Translations under genes and position numbers: made by a program
From: Bacillota bacterium
Lineage (GTDB): Bacteria > Bacillota > Clostridia > Acetivibrionales > DSM-1351
Length of the DNA stretch: 23,161 nt
NCBI GenBank assembly: GCA_023441625.1
Contig: JAEZOA010000098.1
Location: 1 to 23,161, forward strand
Reading direction: 5' to 3'
Notes under the pieces: model-generated
What the model saw: only the letters and a program-made list of their open reading frames with translations
What the model was told of the DNA's origin: nothing
Database searches by the model: none
In this document: positions 13,448-20,413 of the stretch, one piece after another
Layout: every line of letters begins with the position of its first letter
Numbering within the stretch: position 1 is the first letter of the stretch

Positions 13448-14734
13448 TTAAACTAACTTTGCGTTTTCAACTAAGAGTTTTATTGTTTTTCTAAATGCTA
13501 TATCCTTCTTAACATATTCCATATCTTCTGGTCTTAATGATTTCTTAAGGTCTTCAGTTGATTGCTTATATGCCTCAGCCATCTTCTTAATTTCATCATC
13601 TGCCTCTTCGTCAGAAACCTGAGTGTTTTCTACTTCACATATTTTCTCAACAACTAGCTGAATCTTAACTTCCTTTTTAGCTCTATCGGCAAATTGACCC
13701 CTAAAGCCTTCAAAATCCATACCCATTAACTCCAAATATCTTTGAAGGTCTAAGCCCTGGTAACGAAGTCTCATGTCAAAATCCTTAGCCATTGAATCAA
13801 TCTGCTTTTCAATCATAACGTCTGGAATATCAACAGTTGCATTTTCAGCTATCTTTTCAATAACATTATTTTCATTTTCATGTTCTGCTTTATGATTTGC
13901 AGCCTCTTCTAATTTATTTCTTAAATCCTTTTTATATTCATCTAGAGTATCAAATTCGCTTATATCCTTAGCAAATTCGTCATCTACAGTAGGCAATTCC
14001 TTAACTTTTATTTCCTTAATAGTAACTTTAAATAATGCAGGTTTACCACTTAGATCATCTTTGCCATAATCCTCTGGGAAACTAACATTAACATCTACAT
14101 CTTCACCAACGTTCTTACCAATCAATTGATCCTCAAAGCCTGGGATAAATGATCCTGAACCTATTACCAAGCTGTAGTCAGTTCCCTTCCCACCTTCAAA
14201 TGGAATAGAATCAATAAATCCCTCAAAATCAATAACTGCAGTATCTCCAGTCTGTACTGGTCTGTCAGAAACAGAAATTAAACGTGAGTTCTTTTCAACA
14301 ACCTTTTGGAATTCATTTTCAAAAGCTTCATCAGTAACAGTAGCATCGGCCTTTGTAACCTCTACTCCCATATACGCACCTAATTCAACCTCAGGTTTAA
14401 CTGTAACTTTGGCAGTAAAAATTAAGTTTTGTTTATTTCCTATTTGAATTATGTCTAGCTCTGGTCTATCCACTGGATGTATGTTTTTTTCATCAACTGC
14501 AAGGTCATATGCTTCAGCACATACAATGTTTATTGCATCATCATATAATGCCTGCTCTCCATAATAACGCTCAACAATATTTCTTGGAGCTTTACCTTTT
14601 CTGAAGCCAGGTACGTTAAATTTTGATACATTCTTTAAATATGATTCTTGCATACCTTCTTCAAATTTAGCTGCATCAACTTCTATCTCAAGTTGTACAA
14701 CATTCTTTTCAACATTTTCAATTTTTACGTTCAT
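13448..14734 (-). CDS. tig: Trigger factor (ribosome-associated chaperone and prolyl isomerase)
   Basis: 428 residues. It binds the ribosome exit tunnel and shields nascent chains. The N-terminal domain carries the ribosome-docking signature GFRKGKAPR with Phe44-Arg45-Lys46. The FKBP-type isomerase domain spans about 150-245 (GDTAVIDFEGF, then FIPGFEDQLIG). The helical, Glu/Lys-rich C-terminal arms follow to residue 428. A GGGAGG site lies about 10 nt before the ATG, slightly long but otherwise strong. It is first in the tig-clpP-clpX unit, the standard Firmicute order, behind a near-consensus promoter and a leader of about 160 nt. Confidence 0.98.
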   Translation of the reverse strand: MNVKIENVEKNVVQLEIEVDAAKFEEGMQESYLKNVSKFNVPGFRKGKAPRNIVERYYGEQALYDDAINIVCAEAYDLAVDEKNIHPVDRPELDIIQIGNKQNLIFTAKVTVKPEVELGAYMGVEVTKADATVTDEAFENEFQKVVEKNSRLISVSDRPVQTGDTAVIDFEGFIDSIPFEGGKGTDYSLVIGSGSFIPGFEDQLIGKNVGEDVDVNVSFPEDYGKDDLSGKPALFKVTIKEIKVKELPTVDDEFAKDISEFDTLDEYKKDLRNKLEEAANHKAEHENENNVIEKIAENATVDIPDVMIEKQIDSMAKDFDMRLRYQGLDLQRYLELMGMDFEGFRGQFADRAKKEVKIQLVVEKICEVENTQVSDEEADDEIKKMAEAYKQSTEDLKKSLRPEDMEYVKKDIAFRKTIKLLVENAKLV

Positions 14735-14900
14735 TTTTGTAAACTTCCTCCCGGTATTTAGTTTTATTTTGTTTATTAATTTTTTGCTCAGCGGTGATAT
14801 TATGTCTTCTTTATTTACTAGCCTTTTAGCTGAATTATCGCTTTTTCTGATGTTAAAACGAAAACCAGAAAATATACATCATTTAAAAATTAACCATTCA

Positions 14901-14928
14901 ATTATACCATATCATAAGCATATTTCAA
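14901..14928 (-). promoter_or_regulatory. SigmaA promoter of the tig-clpP-clpX operon
   Basis: On the minus strand TTGAAA (14923-14928) and TATAAT (14901-14906) are 16 bp apart. The resulting leader of about 160 nt contains a TTTTCTG/CAGAAAA hairpin. No CIRCE or CtsR-like tandem heptamer is seen near the boxes. Confidence 0.65.
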
Positions 14929-14970
14929 GCTAATATATACCCATAATATTACCATTTTATCGCATAAAAC

Positions 14971-14985
14971 TGCGACAAAGTCGCA
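14971..14985 (-). terminator. Weak hairpin after the metallophosphoesterase gene
   Basis: TGCGAC and GTCGCA pair around a 3-nt loop and are followed by GTTTTAT on the minus strand. The stem is short and the T run interrupted, so termination is probably partial. Confidence 0.35.
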
Positions 14986-15031
14986 TATTATCGACAAAAT
15001 AACAAATATATTTAATTCATCTGACTAATTA

Positions 15032-15736
15032 TTATGGGCATACTAATATTGGAACAAAGTCCAAATAGTCTGCCGATACAAGCTTTAAAGTAATCCCTTG
15101 GTAATCACCCTCAATTGCACCCCTAATACCATCACCATGCAAATGTCCATAATAGCATTCTGAAATATTGTAACTTTTCATTATATCAATAAATCCTGAA
15201 TTTTTACTTTTTACCGTTACCGGTGGGTAATGCATAAAAACCACCTTTTTCTCATGCTCTATGGTTTGGGCCGATTTGATTGATAACTCTAATCTATCAA
15301 GCTCTCTCCTATAGATTTTGTCATCTTCCTTCTTAAAATCGTCATCATCAGGACATTTCCAACCTCTAGTACCACATATAGCTAAACCTTCTATAATAAA
15401 TGCATTATTGTGCATAAATGATATGCTATTAAATTCATTAGCCTCTAAGTACTTATTTAACTTAGAAGAGGTAGTCCACCAATAATCATGATTTCCTTTA
15501 GAAATTATCTTCCTTCCCGGCAATGCATCTATATACTTAAAATCTTCAAAGGCATTTTCAATATAGGTTGCCCACGAAATATCTCCTGGTATAATAACAC
15601 TATCTCCTTCTTGCACAGTGCTTATCCAATTGTTTTTGAGTTTTTCCATATAATTTGACCATCTTCCCCCAAAAACATCCATGGGCTTATCTATTCCTAA
15701 TGCCAAGTGTAGATCTGCAATTGTAAAAATTGACAT
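15032..15736 (-). CDS. Calcineurin-like metallophosphoesterase
   Basis: 234 residues with the full two-metal phosphoesterase motif set: ADLH near the start, PGDISW, GNHDYWW, MHYPP and GHLHG. No signal peptide is seen, so it is cytoplasmic. It resembles the uncharacterised COG1768-type phosphohydrolases; a nucleotide, phosphoprotein or phospholipid-derived substrate cannot be told apart. The ATG at 15736 matches the family's typical beginning and has AGGTG about 9 nt upstream. A GTG at 15748 is an alternative start. It follows uvrC by 80 bp on the same strand with no terminator between, so readthrough from uvrC is likely. Confidence 0.85.
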   Translation of the reverse strand: MSIFTIADLHLALGIDKPMDVFGGRWSNYMEKLKNNWISTVQEGDSVIIPGDISWATYIENAFEDFKYIDALPGRKIISKGNHDYWWTTSSKLNKYLEANEFNSISFMHNNAFIIEGLAICGTRGWKCPDDDDFKKEDDKIYRRELDRLELSIKSAQTIEHEKKVVFMHYPPVTVKSKNSGFIDIMKSYNISECYYGHLHGDGIRGAIEGDYQGITLKLVSADYLDFVPILVCP

Positions 15737-15816
15737 AATATTCAGCACCTATTCCTAAAATTCCTTATGACTATTTTATACATTGAGTAAATCTCCTATC
15801 AAACTAAGAATTCAAC

Positions 15817-17661
15817 TTAACGCCTAAAATAATTATATATTTTTGTTGCTATCTTATCATTTATTCCCTCAACTTCCTGAAGCTCTTTAATATCAGCTTT
15901 TCTGACAGCTGTAATTGATTTAAAATGCTTTAAAAGGGCTTTCTTTCTAGACTCTCCAATACCATCAATCTCATCTAGCTCAGAATGAGTATATCTCTTG
16001 GCCCTAAGTTTCCTATTGTACTCCACAGCAACACGGTGTGTTTCGTCTTGTATCCCCGTAATTAGCCTAAGTAATGGAATATTCGAAGACAAGTCATACT
16101 CTATTCCTTTGTATACAAGAGATTTAGTACGATGTCTGTTGTCCTTTGCCATACCTGCAATAACCAAATTAAAACCTAGTTCATCAGCTACTTGGGTAGC
16201 CGCATTAACATGTGCTATACCACCATCAACTAAAATTAAATCGGGCAAATTGGAGAATTTAGGGTTAGAAGCATTCTCTTCTTTTTCTTTTATTGCATGA
16301 GAGAGTCTTCTAAATATTGTCTCCTGCATACTTGCATAGTCATTTTGCTGATCTATGGACCTTATTTTAAATTTCCTATACTCATGCCTTGCAGGCTTAC
16401 CATCTTCAAATACCACCATTGATGCAACAATTTCAGATGCACCAGTATTTGAAATATCGAAGGCTTCAATTCTCCTTGGAGCCTTTTCCAACCCCAGAAC
16501 CTGCATCAGTTGCTTTATTGCGTCTTCATTAGCAGTGTCATCTCGTTTAAGTCTATCTCTGTACAGCTTTAAGGATATCTCAGCATTTTGAACCACCATA
16601 TTTAATAGCTTGACCAGTTCTCCTCTAATTGGGACTCTTAGTTTAACCTTAAGACCCCTTTTGCCAGTAAGCCACTGTGATATTATTTCTCTATCCTCAA
16701 TCTCCTGTCCAAGTATTATTTCAGCTGGGACATATTGTACGTTATTGTAAAACTGCTTTATAAACGTTGAAAGCGAATATCCTATATCTCCATTTCCTTC
16801 ACCTTCAAAAACAAAATGCTCTCTGCCAACAACCCGCCCATTTCTGATAAAGAACACTTGTATACATAAATCTGTAGCATCATACGCATACCCAATAATA
16901 TCTCTATCCTGCAAATCGGTAGATAGTACTTTTTGTGTTTCTGATAGCTGATATATACTTGATATCTTGTTCCTGAGCTGAGCAGCCTTTTCAAATTCAA
17001 GCTGCTGGGCTGCCTTCTCCATTTGAGCTCTTAAATCGTTCAATATTTCCTCGTAATGTCCTCCCAAAAACGAACAAATTCTTTTCATCATATCACGGTA
17101 TTCATCTCTGTTCACTTCACCTTGGCAAGGAGCAAGACATTGTTTCATTTGATAATTAAGGCAGGGACGTGACTTCCCAATGTCCTTAGGAAGATTTTTT
17201 TTGCAGGTTTTAGTAGGAAATAACTTTTTCAATGTATCTATTGTATCGTTAACTGCAAAACCGCTGGAATATGGTCCAAAATACTTAGCTCCATCGCTGA
17301 TTACTCTTCTTGTTTTAAGTATTCGGGGATATTGCTCATTCATTGTTACTTTTATATAGGGGTAATGTTTATCATCTTTTAACAAAATATTATATTTGGG
17401 CTTATATTTTTTTATTAAATTACATTCCAACATTAATGCTTCAACTTCAGAATCTGTAACAATATATTCAAATTCACTTATTTTTGCCACCATTGCTTGA
17501 ACCTTTAGAGGGTGCTTTGAAGAATTCTGAAAATATTGCCTTACCCTGTTTTTTAATACTACTGCTTTTCCAACATATATAACAATACCATCAACATCTT
17601 TCATTATATATACACCTGGTTTATCAGGTAATTTTTTTAGTTCCTCGTGTAGGTCAAACAA
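15817..17661 (-). CDS. uvrC: Excinuclease ABC subunit C (UvrC)
   Basis: Nuclease of nucleotide-excision repair, making the 3' and 5' incisions around lesions marked by UvrAB; 614 residues. The GIY-YIG 3' nuclease lies at the N-terminus (GVYIM 16-20, IYVGKA 28-33, Arg39 and the acidic LMLE near 79). A Cys-rich patch follows (CKK, CLNYQMKQCLAPC), consistent with a metal site in many UvrC proteins. The UVR motif (EFEKAAQLR) sits near 225, then the RNase H-like 5' nuclease (DISNTGAS and LVDGG), and two C-terminal helix-hairpin-helix motifs (DGIGESRKKALLKHF; VEGINDKIA). The start is TTG, supported by GAGGTG at 5-6 nt and by exact alignment of the N-terminus; no ATG lies at that position. Confidence 0.98.
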   Translation of the reverse strand: MFDLHEELKKLPDKPGVYIMKDVDGIVIYVGKAVVLKNRVRQYFQNSSKHPLKVQAMVAKISEFEYIVTDSEVEALMLECNLIKKYKPKYNILLKDDKHYPYIKVTMNEQYPRILKTRRVISDGAKYFGPYSSGFAVNDTIDTLKKLFPTKTCKKNLPKDIGKSRPCLNYQMKQCLAPCQGEVNRDEYRDMMKRICSFLGGHYEEILNDLRAQMEKAAQQLEFEKAAQLRNKISSIYQLSETQKVLSTDLQDRDIIGYAYDATDLCIQVFFIRNGRVVGREHFVFEGEGNGDIGYSLSTFIKQFYNNVQYVPAEIILGQEIEDREIISQWLTGKRGLKVKLRVPIRGELVKLLNMVVQNAEISLKLYRDRLKRDDTANEDAIKQLMQVLGLEKAPRRIEAFDISNTGASEIVASMVVFEDGKPARHEYRKFKIRSIDQQNDYASMQETIFRRLSHAIKEKEENASNPKFSNLPDLILVDGGIAHVNAATQVADELGFNLVIAGMAKDNRHRTKSLVYKGIEYDLSSNIPLLRLITGIQDETHRVAVEYNRKLRAKRYTHSELDEIDGIGESRKKALLKHFKSITAVRKADIKELQEVEGINDKIATKIYNYFRR

Positions 17662-17722
17662 TTAATCACCTCGTATACATGATAACAAAACTACCAAAGA
17701 ATTAATTCTCCCGACATTACAA

Positions 17723-17811
17723 AAGTGCTGTGACTAAAAGTCAATTACTATGGGCTAAAATCAAAGGTTTTAACCCATAGTAATTGACTTTAATAAGTCA
17801 CAGCGTCACTT
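17723..17811 (-). repeat. 89-nt long hairpin between the HPr-like gene and uvrC
   Basis: The left arm (17723-17754) pairs with the right arm (17774-17811): 18 uninterrupted base pairs (17737-17754 with 17774-17791), then a 1-versus-4-nt internal loop, eight more pairs (17728-17735 with 17796-17803), a 3-nt bulge and a last AAGTG/CACTT segment. AAAA/TTTT inside the loop can extend it. On the minus strand a TTTTG tract follows. It could end the HPr-like transcript, but the stem is far longer than a normal terminator and may be a palindromic element. Confidence 0.85.
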
Positions 17812-17843
17812 ACACGTTATTAAAATACCTTGAATAGATTATC

Positions 17844-18101
17844 TTAGAAGCCTTGCAAAAAATATTCTGAAACTTCTTGCGATGCTTTTTCCTCATCTTC
17901 TCCATCAATTATAATATTTATTGTAGCCTGTCTCTCAACTCCCAGAGAAAGCAATCCCAACAAACTTTTTGCATTAGCCCTTCTTTCTCCCTTTTCAAGC
18001 CAAATATTCGAGCTGAATTTAGATACCTTTTGTACAAGTAAAGCCGCAGCCTTAGAATCCAACCCAGATGGGCAGTTTATAACAATTTTATTAGAAATCA
18101 T
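17844..18101 (-). CDS. HPr/Crh-like regulatory protein lacking the phosphorylated histidine
   Basis: 85 residues aligning end to end with HPr, the PTS phosphocarrier. The active-site loop reads SGLDSKAA where HPr has SGIHARPA: His15 is Asp15, Arg17 is Lys17 and Pro18 is Ala18, so PEP-dependent phosphotransfer through PTS enzyme I is not expected. The regulatory region NAKSLLGLLSLG keeps Ser46 at its exact position. Bacillus Crh, which has Gln15 and keeps Ser46, acts only in catabolite control through HPr kinase and CcpA; this protein may work likewise, though with a different substitution. The ATG at 18101 has GGGGGA about 7 nt upstream, better than the TTG at 18116. It stands alone between its promoter and the long hairpin before uvrC. 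Confidence 0.85.
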   Translation of the reverse strand: MISNKIVINCPSGLDSKAAALLVQKVSKFSSNIWLEKGERRANAKSLLGLLSLGVERQATINIIIDGEDEEKASQEVSEYFLQGF

Positions 18102-18146
18102 ATTAAGTTCCCCCAATTTATTATACTAAAAGAATCTATATTTTTT

Positions 18147-18175
18147 ATTATACCAAAATAATCTTAAGCAAAACA
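18147..18175 (-). promoter_or_regulatory. Possible promoter of the HPr-like gene
   Basis: On the minus strand a TTGTTT-like -35 lies about 18 bp from TATAAT (18147-18152). A second TATAAT at 18120-18125 lacks a good -35 box. Confidence 0.35.
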
Positions 18176-18227
18176 AAAATTATGAAATTATTATACCCTA
18201 AATATATATAAATTGAAAGGGAAACCG

Positions 18228-19142
18228 CTAAGGCTTGTTATAGCTAACCTGCTTAGTGTTTTTGCCAAAGCCAGTATCTATTACAGTACCTATCCCAAAG
18301 GAAGCCATTAAAAGCTCTAATACTATAAGGCAAATTCCATATATCATCAATGCTAGATAAGACCCTGAAGGCAACAAAATCAAAGGTACTATTTTGAAAA
18401 TACTAATTATTATATGTCCTACGAAAAATTCAAGAAATATTGTAGATTTTTCAGAATTATTTTTAAATATGATAGTTCCAAGATATATACTTGCTATAAT
18501 ATCAGCAAACATAATTAATAATACATATAGTATCGGTGCTATTATAAAGAATATTAAAAATGCTAAAACTATAGTACAGCTGATTATTACTAATACTCCT
18601 AGCGCTAGTCTCCTTGAAACACCATTTTTTATGGAGTATGCCATATTTCTATATCTTGTAGCAAAAATACTAATTAAAATAAGTCCTGCAATTAAGGTTA
18701 CTAATGAAAATATTATTAGTGTATTTATTAATATTCCATTTGATTCAAATAATGAAATAAGATCAAAATTTATTGATAGATTTGTACCTAATATTGAAAC
18801 CCCCTGCGACTTATCAAGTTTTCCTACTGAAACCAAATTACCTTGAACCCTGGAATCTTTTTGTAATGATACTTCACCAAATATTGAAACTACATCTCCA
18901 TTAACATTTCCATTAATTGTGGCATTTCCAAATGCTACTATAATGCTTCCATCTACATCTGTTTGAATATCGGCGCTTCCAAACACAATGGTTATATTCT
19001 CACAGCTATCTTGATTTATCTTTTTATCCTCTAATATAACAAAGTCACTAATGCTACGGTCATCTTGTTTAGCTAAAACAGAATATGGTACAAGTAATAA
19101 GAAAAATAGAAAAATTAATGAAATCTTTATAAATCTATTCAT
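18228..19142 (-). CDS. Secreted beta-helix domain fused to a multi-spanning membrane domain
   Basis: 304 residues. A signal peptide is clear (1-24, basic start, long hydrophobic core, VLAKQ end). Residues about 48-115 form a short run of repeats built on 'x-GxVNGxVxxxFG' (IVFGSADI, VAFGNATINGNV, NGDVVSIFGEV), like the polymer-forming bactofilin beta-helix. Five hydrophobic helices follow at roughly 137-160, 177-200, 205-225, 236-258 and 262-290. The beta-helix should lie outside the membrane. It overlaps the anti-sigma gene by 4 bp (ATGA) and has GGAGG 6 nt upstream, so it is translated from the same mRNA. It may sense or reinforce the envelope, but no direct function is known. Confidence 0.8.
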   Translation of the reverse strand: MNRFIKISLIFLFFLLLVPYSVLAKQDDRSISDFVILEDKKINQDSCENITIVFGSADIQTDVDGSIIVAFGNATINGNVNGDVVSIFGEVSLQKDSRVQGNLVSVGKLDKSQGVSILGTNLSINFDLISLFESNGILINTLIIFSLVTLIAGLILISIFATRYRNMAYSIKNGVSRRLALGVLVIISCTIVLAFLIFFIIAPILYVLLIMFADIIASIYLGTIIFKNNSEKSTIFLEFFVGHIIISIFKIVPLILLPSGSYLALMIYGICLIVLELLMASFGIGTVIDTGFGKNTKQVSYNKP

Positions 19143-19723
19143 TGAATTCCTCCATTATCCATTACTGTCCTTACATTACCTGACTTAATCATTCTGAAAA
19201 ATAATCTTAGGCTCATAAATAATATAATACCAAGAACAATGTATGCATAGTAATAATTTTTATAGATAGATGCTGTAAAACCAACTATTGCAATAAGTAT
19301 ACCCTTCACCATACTAACTGCAGCTGAGAAGAATATTTTTAAACTCTCAACTATAGCATCAAACGCATAGAATACATTTATTGGTGAGCTCAAGCTTTCC
19401 CAAAGTATGCCTCCAAAGAATATAACAAATATGAAAGAAACTGCAATTAACAGAATATTAAAAACAAATGAATTATCTTCATTACTCTTTTTGTACATTT
19501 TAGTTTCTCTTTGAATTCTACACATTACTTGATGTTCAAAATCCTCAGGAGGTTCTATATCCGAGTCTTGTTCGATTGAAGCAAATATATCATTTAAACT
19601 ATCAAATTCTTTTGAACAGTTCATACAGTTTTTTAGATGCTGCTTTAACTGCGCTTCTTCGATATCGTTTATTTCTTTATCAAAAAATTTCATCATATAG
19701 TTTTGCGATTCCTTACATCTCAT
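19139..19723 (-). CDS. Zinc-finger anti-sigma factor with membrane helices
   Basis: 194 residues. The N-terminal zf-HC2 (ZAS) motif is intact: Cys3, then His29-x3-Cys33-x2-Cys36 (HLKNCMNC), which binds the cognate ECF sigma factor. After a short linker there are hydrophobic segments at about 84-108, 125-150 and 155-175, giving two or three membrane helices, so the protein should hold the sigma factor at the membrane until a signal arrives. The gene has AGGAGG before its ATG and overlaps the sigma gene by 4 bp, the usual arrangement for such pairs. Whether release involves proteolysis or a conformational change is not visible. Confidence 0.9.
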   Translation of the reverse strand: MRCKESQNYMMKFFDKEINDIEEAQLKQHLKNCMNCSKEFDSLNDIFASIEQDSDIEPPEDFEHQVMCRIQRETKMYKKSNEDNSFVFNILLIAVSFIFVIFFGGILWESLSSPINVFYAFDAIVESLKIFFSAAVSMVKGILIAIVGFTASIYKNYYYAYIVLGIILFMSLRLFFRMIKSGNVRTVMDNGGIQ

Positions 19724-20274
19724 AATACCTCCTCCTTTCTTGCACTATCAAGTTTTTCTTTTAACATTAATCTTGCTCGGTAGAGTCTATTTTTTATAAT
19801 TGACATAGGTTCATTGAGTACCTTTGTCATTTCTTCATATGACATCCCATTATTATGAAAGAGAGTTATCAATATCTTATACTTTTCAGGCAATTCATTA
19901 ATTGCGTTTTTTATTAGCAGCGTTTTTTGTTTCTTTATCAAAGTCTCTTCAGGTGTATCAGCATCGCTGGAAACTCCGATTGCATCATCTAGTGCTACAG
20001 TGTCTTGCTTTTTCTTTCTTAAAGTATCGAGACATAAATTAGAAGTTATCTTTACTATCCAAGTTGACATCTTATATTCCGGATTATATTTCTCAAGAGA
20101 CTTATAAAGCCTGATAAAAACTTCCTGTGAAACATCATTGGCTTCTTCTCTATCAGATATCATTTTGTAAACTACACTAAATACTAATTTTTTATATTTA
20201 GTTACAATCTCTTCAAACGCACTACTATCACCATTTATACATCGTTCTACAAGTTCTGCATCAGTATGCTCCAA
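19720..20274 (-). CDS. ECF (sigma-70 family, SigW-like) sigma factor
   Basis: RNA polymerase sigma factor with only regions 2 and 4: about 184 residues from TTG at 20274. Region 2 includes FEEIVTKYKKLVFSVVYKM, then EEANDVSQEVFIRLYKSL and the promoter-melting stretch MSTWIVKITSNLCLDTLRKKK. Region 4 is NAINELPEKYKILITL, then MSYEEMTKVLNEPMSIIKNR with its helix-turn-helix. The frame is open to GTG at 20286, but that codon lies within the GGGAGGTG ribosome site, so the TTG 9 nt after it is the better start and gives the typical ECF beginning EHTDAELV. Upstream, TATAAT (20362-20367, minus strand) is a possible -10; no clear self-recognised promoter is seen. Confidence 0.93.
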   Translation of the reverse strand: MEHTDAELVERCINGDSSAFEEIVTKYKKLVFSVVYKMISDREEANDVSQEVFIRLYKSLEKYNPEYKMSTWIVKITSNLCLDTLRKKKQDTVALDDAIGVSSDADTPEETLIKKQKTLLIKNAINELPEKYKILITLFHNNGMSYEEMTKVLNEPMSIIKNRLYRARLMLKEKLDSARKEEVL

Positions 20275-20413
20275 CGCTTGATACACCTCCCTTACAATTA
20301 TTAATAAAAATCTGCATAAAAGTATATTTCAAGCTTGAAAGCATAAGTAGCAGAATAAACTTATTATATATAGTTACGTTTGCTTTTATAAATTGTCTGA
20401 ACCGTTTCTTATT

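Noticed and set aside
18394..18846. 150-codon plus-strand open frame
   Set aside because: Lies entirely opposite the beta-helix membrane gene, has no ribosome site and shows composition expected of an antisense shadow.
20327..20340. 14-bp perfect palindrome TTTCAAGCTTGAAA before the sigma gene
   Set aside because: Palindromes of this size are expected by chance in AT-rich DNA of this length, and no second copy links it to a regulator.
20287..20413. Self-recognised SigW-type promoter (GAAAC ... CGTA) for the sigma operon
   Set aside because: GAAAC and CGTA both occur on the minus strand, but 27 nt apart, far more than the 16-17 nt such promoters need.
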